Positions 62,466-64,000 of a stretch of 64,000 nt of DNA are shown here, one piece after another. Each line of letters begins with the position of its first letter. Position 1 is the first letter of the stretch. The notes under the pieces are model-generated. The model saw only the letters and a list, made by a program, of their open reading frames with translations. It was not told the DNA's origin and searched no databases. Source of the stretch: Blastobasis lacticolella. Its lineage: Eukaryota > Arthropoda > Insecta > Lepidoptera > Blastobasidae. The stretch lies in NCBI GenBank assembly GCA_905147135.1, contig LR990046.1:10756501-10820500 (forward strand). Direction: 5' to 3'. The translations under genes were made by a program, and so were the position numbers.

Positions 62466-64000
62466 TACCGCCCCGGTCAGGTAGAAATTAAAGTATTCAT
62501 ATTCAGTTATTCGTAGTAATAATCATACATCGTCATTTAAAATAGTTTCATGAATAGAATTACCATTGTAGGCATACCTAATAGTTTAATACAATTTAAT
62601 GCTTAGGTACTAAGGTCTGTCTATGAGTTTGTAAAGCGTTATTTCTAAAAGTAGAATAACCTATTGTTATAGGGCGTTTCAAACAACTTGAAACCAAATT
62701 AAAGCGAAACATTTGCTTTGTCTTTTCAGAACTTTTGCCACTTCGCGGCAGCATTTTACCTAGTAACGTTTCAAAATGCACGCATTGTAGGTACAGGCTG
62801 TCGTCTTACACAAAAATCTACTACCTAGGTAGATACTGCGTGTGTTCTGCCTGTAACAGCGTAGGTACTAAGTTTGCTCCAAACGCAATATTTTGATTGA
62901 ACCATAATGGGCAGAAATTTCAAGCTGTCATGCAAATGTTAAGCTTTATTTTATTTTATTTAAGGGCGGCTTGCACCAAATTCTTAAACGCATTTAAATT
63001 TATACTTAAACAAAACACTTTATGCTAAACAACGTTAAATGTAATTCTGAAACGCGTTTAAGAATTTGGTGCAAGCCGAGCTAAATCAGAAACTATCTAC
63101 TTCTCAAAGAACTAATTTCAAATGCAGCCGCGTTGGAGGTCGGGGTCAGCTCCCATTAATTTCTAGAATTATGTTTTGTTCATTATTCTATACTTAATTG
63201 CTTATCTACTTGGCAAAACAACTCCTACGGCACGGGTAGGTACCTACAGTCGACAAAATGGAACATTACATATTTGCAGACAATGTTTTCCTGCAGTGAT
63301 TAAAATACCGTGACAAAAATATAAATATTTTTTAAATTAGCCAAATTTTTTTAAACTTTCTGGCTGATGTTATCTTCATAGTATCTAATTGGGTTCCTTT
63401 ATATGTTTAATTGTTTTTTACGATTCGCCACTCTCTACCATGGCCATAAGCTAAACACAAAGTTAAATTAAAATGAACTTTATTGCAATAAACATAGACA
63501 TTTATCAAATGAATAAGTTATAATTAGATTGATCTTGCTCTACATCGGTAACCGCGATGGGAAATACAGAATCTACGAACGTAAGAGCAAGTGACTCACG
63601 TTTCTGAGACACCCGCACAAAGGATGTTGACTATCGTGTTTGGATAATAACGGAAATCCTAGCGTGGAGTTTGATCTTGGGTCATGTCAACGCAAACATA
63701 ACTTACCACTTATGGCTTTAATAATAATTACTTAGGTACGTATTTGTTACATACGTTTGAGAAGTAACATCTGGCAAAATACGGTTTAGGTATCTTTACT
63801 AAGCTAAACAGGCTGTGTTGTCTCTCAACAAGTGGTGCCATCTACCCCTTGGTGATGCCAAACGATTAATAGGCGACGGCGGAGTGTACCTAGTGGGGTT
63901 ATTTTCAAATCGTACATTGACCTTCAACTGTCATAACGGTCGTTACGTTAGCTGTTCTAATCAGTACAATACTTACGAGTTATATCCATATTTTACAGTG
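62466..64000. other. Right-end spacer
   Basis: Contains a Harbinger-like MITE (62964-63081) and a TTTATTGCAATAAACATAGA patch (63480) like LINE 3' ends. No gene seen. Confidence 0.4.
62964..63081. mobile_element. Harbinger-like MITE, best copy
   Basis: 118 bases with inverted ends GGGCGGCTTGCACCAAATTC/TTAAACGC and GCGTTTAAGAATTTGGTGCA/AGCCGAGC. TAA flanks both sides (62961-62963 and 63082-63084). Confidence 0.78.

Noticed and set aside
1..64000. CRISPR arrays, rRNA genes, operons, riboswitches or viral integrations
   Set aside because: No regularly spaced identical repeats, no rRNA-like sequence, and no viral structural or replication genes were seen; the context is an insect nuclear genome.

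Overview
This looks like a nuclear contig from a moth or butterfly. The evidence is spliceosomal genes with long AT-rich introns, very dense interspersed repeats of types common in Lepidoptera (RTE and other LINE 3' ends, a tRNA-derived SINE, a second SINE with a GATGATGA tail, Helitron-like ends, many MITEs), and insect-type single-copy genes. No prokaryotic, organellar or rRNA sequence is seen. The order assignment is inference; species cannot be read from the sequence.

Left end (1-7.7 kb): a cluster of four MAPEG-family (microsomal glutathione S-transferase 1-like) genes, each one uninterrupted reading frame of about 149 codons. Copy 1 (+) has a 5-base insertion near its N-terminus and is probably a pseudogene. 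Copies 2 and 3 (-) are intact and share 5' flanks with copy 1. Copy 4 (-) is intact and more divergent. An RTE LINE relic carrying a SINE insertion lies between copies 2 and 3.

9.3-12.8 kb: five near-identical tRNA-Asn(GTT) genes, all on the minus strand, in a locally amplified tandem repeat with G-rich minisatellites. One inter-tRNA unit carries a SINE, and the neighbouring unit preserves the empty site.

13.7-47.2 kb: a large plus-strand gene for an EFHC1/EFHC2-type DM10-domain ciliary protein. Thirteen exons were placed by matching GT/AG sites, codon phase and protein similarity, giving 637 codons to the stop, with one alternative copy of exon 10. The part encoding the N-terminus and first DM10 domain was not found, so it lies left of the window or is lost. 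The introns hold a 4.9 kb LTR element without coding capacity (LTRs differ at 2 sites, CGCG target duplication) inserted in a LINE, a 1.77 kb hAT-like non-autonomous element with an exact 8-bp target duplication, a mariner relic, SINEs and MITEs.

49.4-54.9 kb (-): a complete four-exon membrin (GOSR2-type Golgi Qb-SNARE) gene of 210 aa. A foldback element with 90-bp inverted repeats lies just upstream of it.

58.3-60.2 kb (+): an uninterrupted 249-aa M6/proteolipid (PLP/DM20/M6) tetraspan gene with a long 3' UTR. The right end (60-64 kb) holds only repeats and unassigned DNA.

The genes do not form a pathway. The window is an ordinary insect gene neighbourhood (detoxification/eicosanoid-type membrane enzymes, a ciliary microtubule protein, an ER-Golgi SNARE, a neuronal/epithelial membrane protein) heavily reshaped by transposons. 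Nothing here clearly amounts to a new biological system. The points most worth checking are the duplicated phase-compatible EFHC exon, the amplified tRNA-Asn array, and the nested young LTR element.
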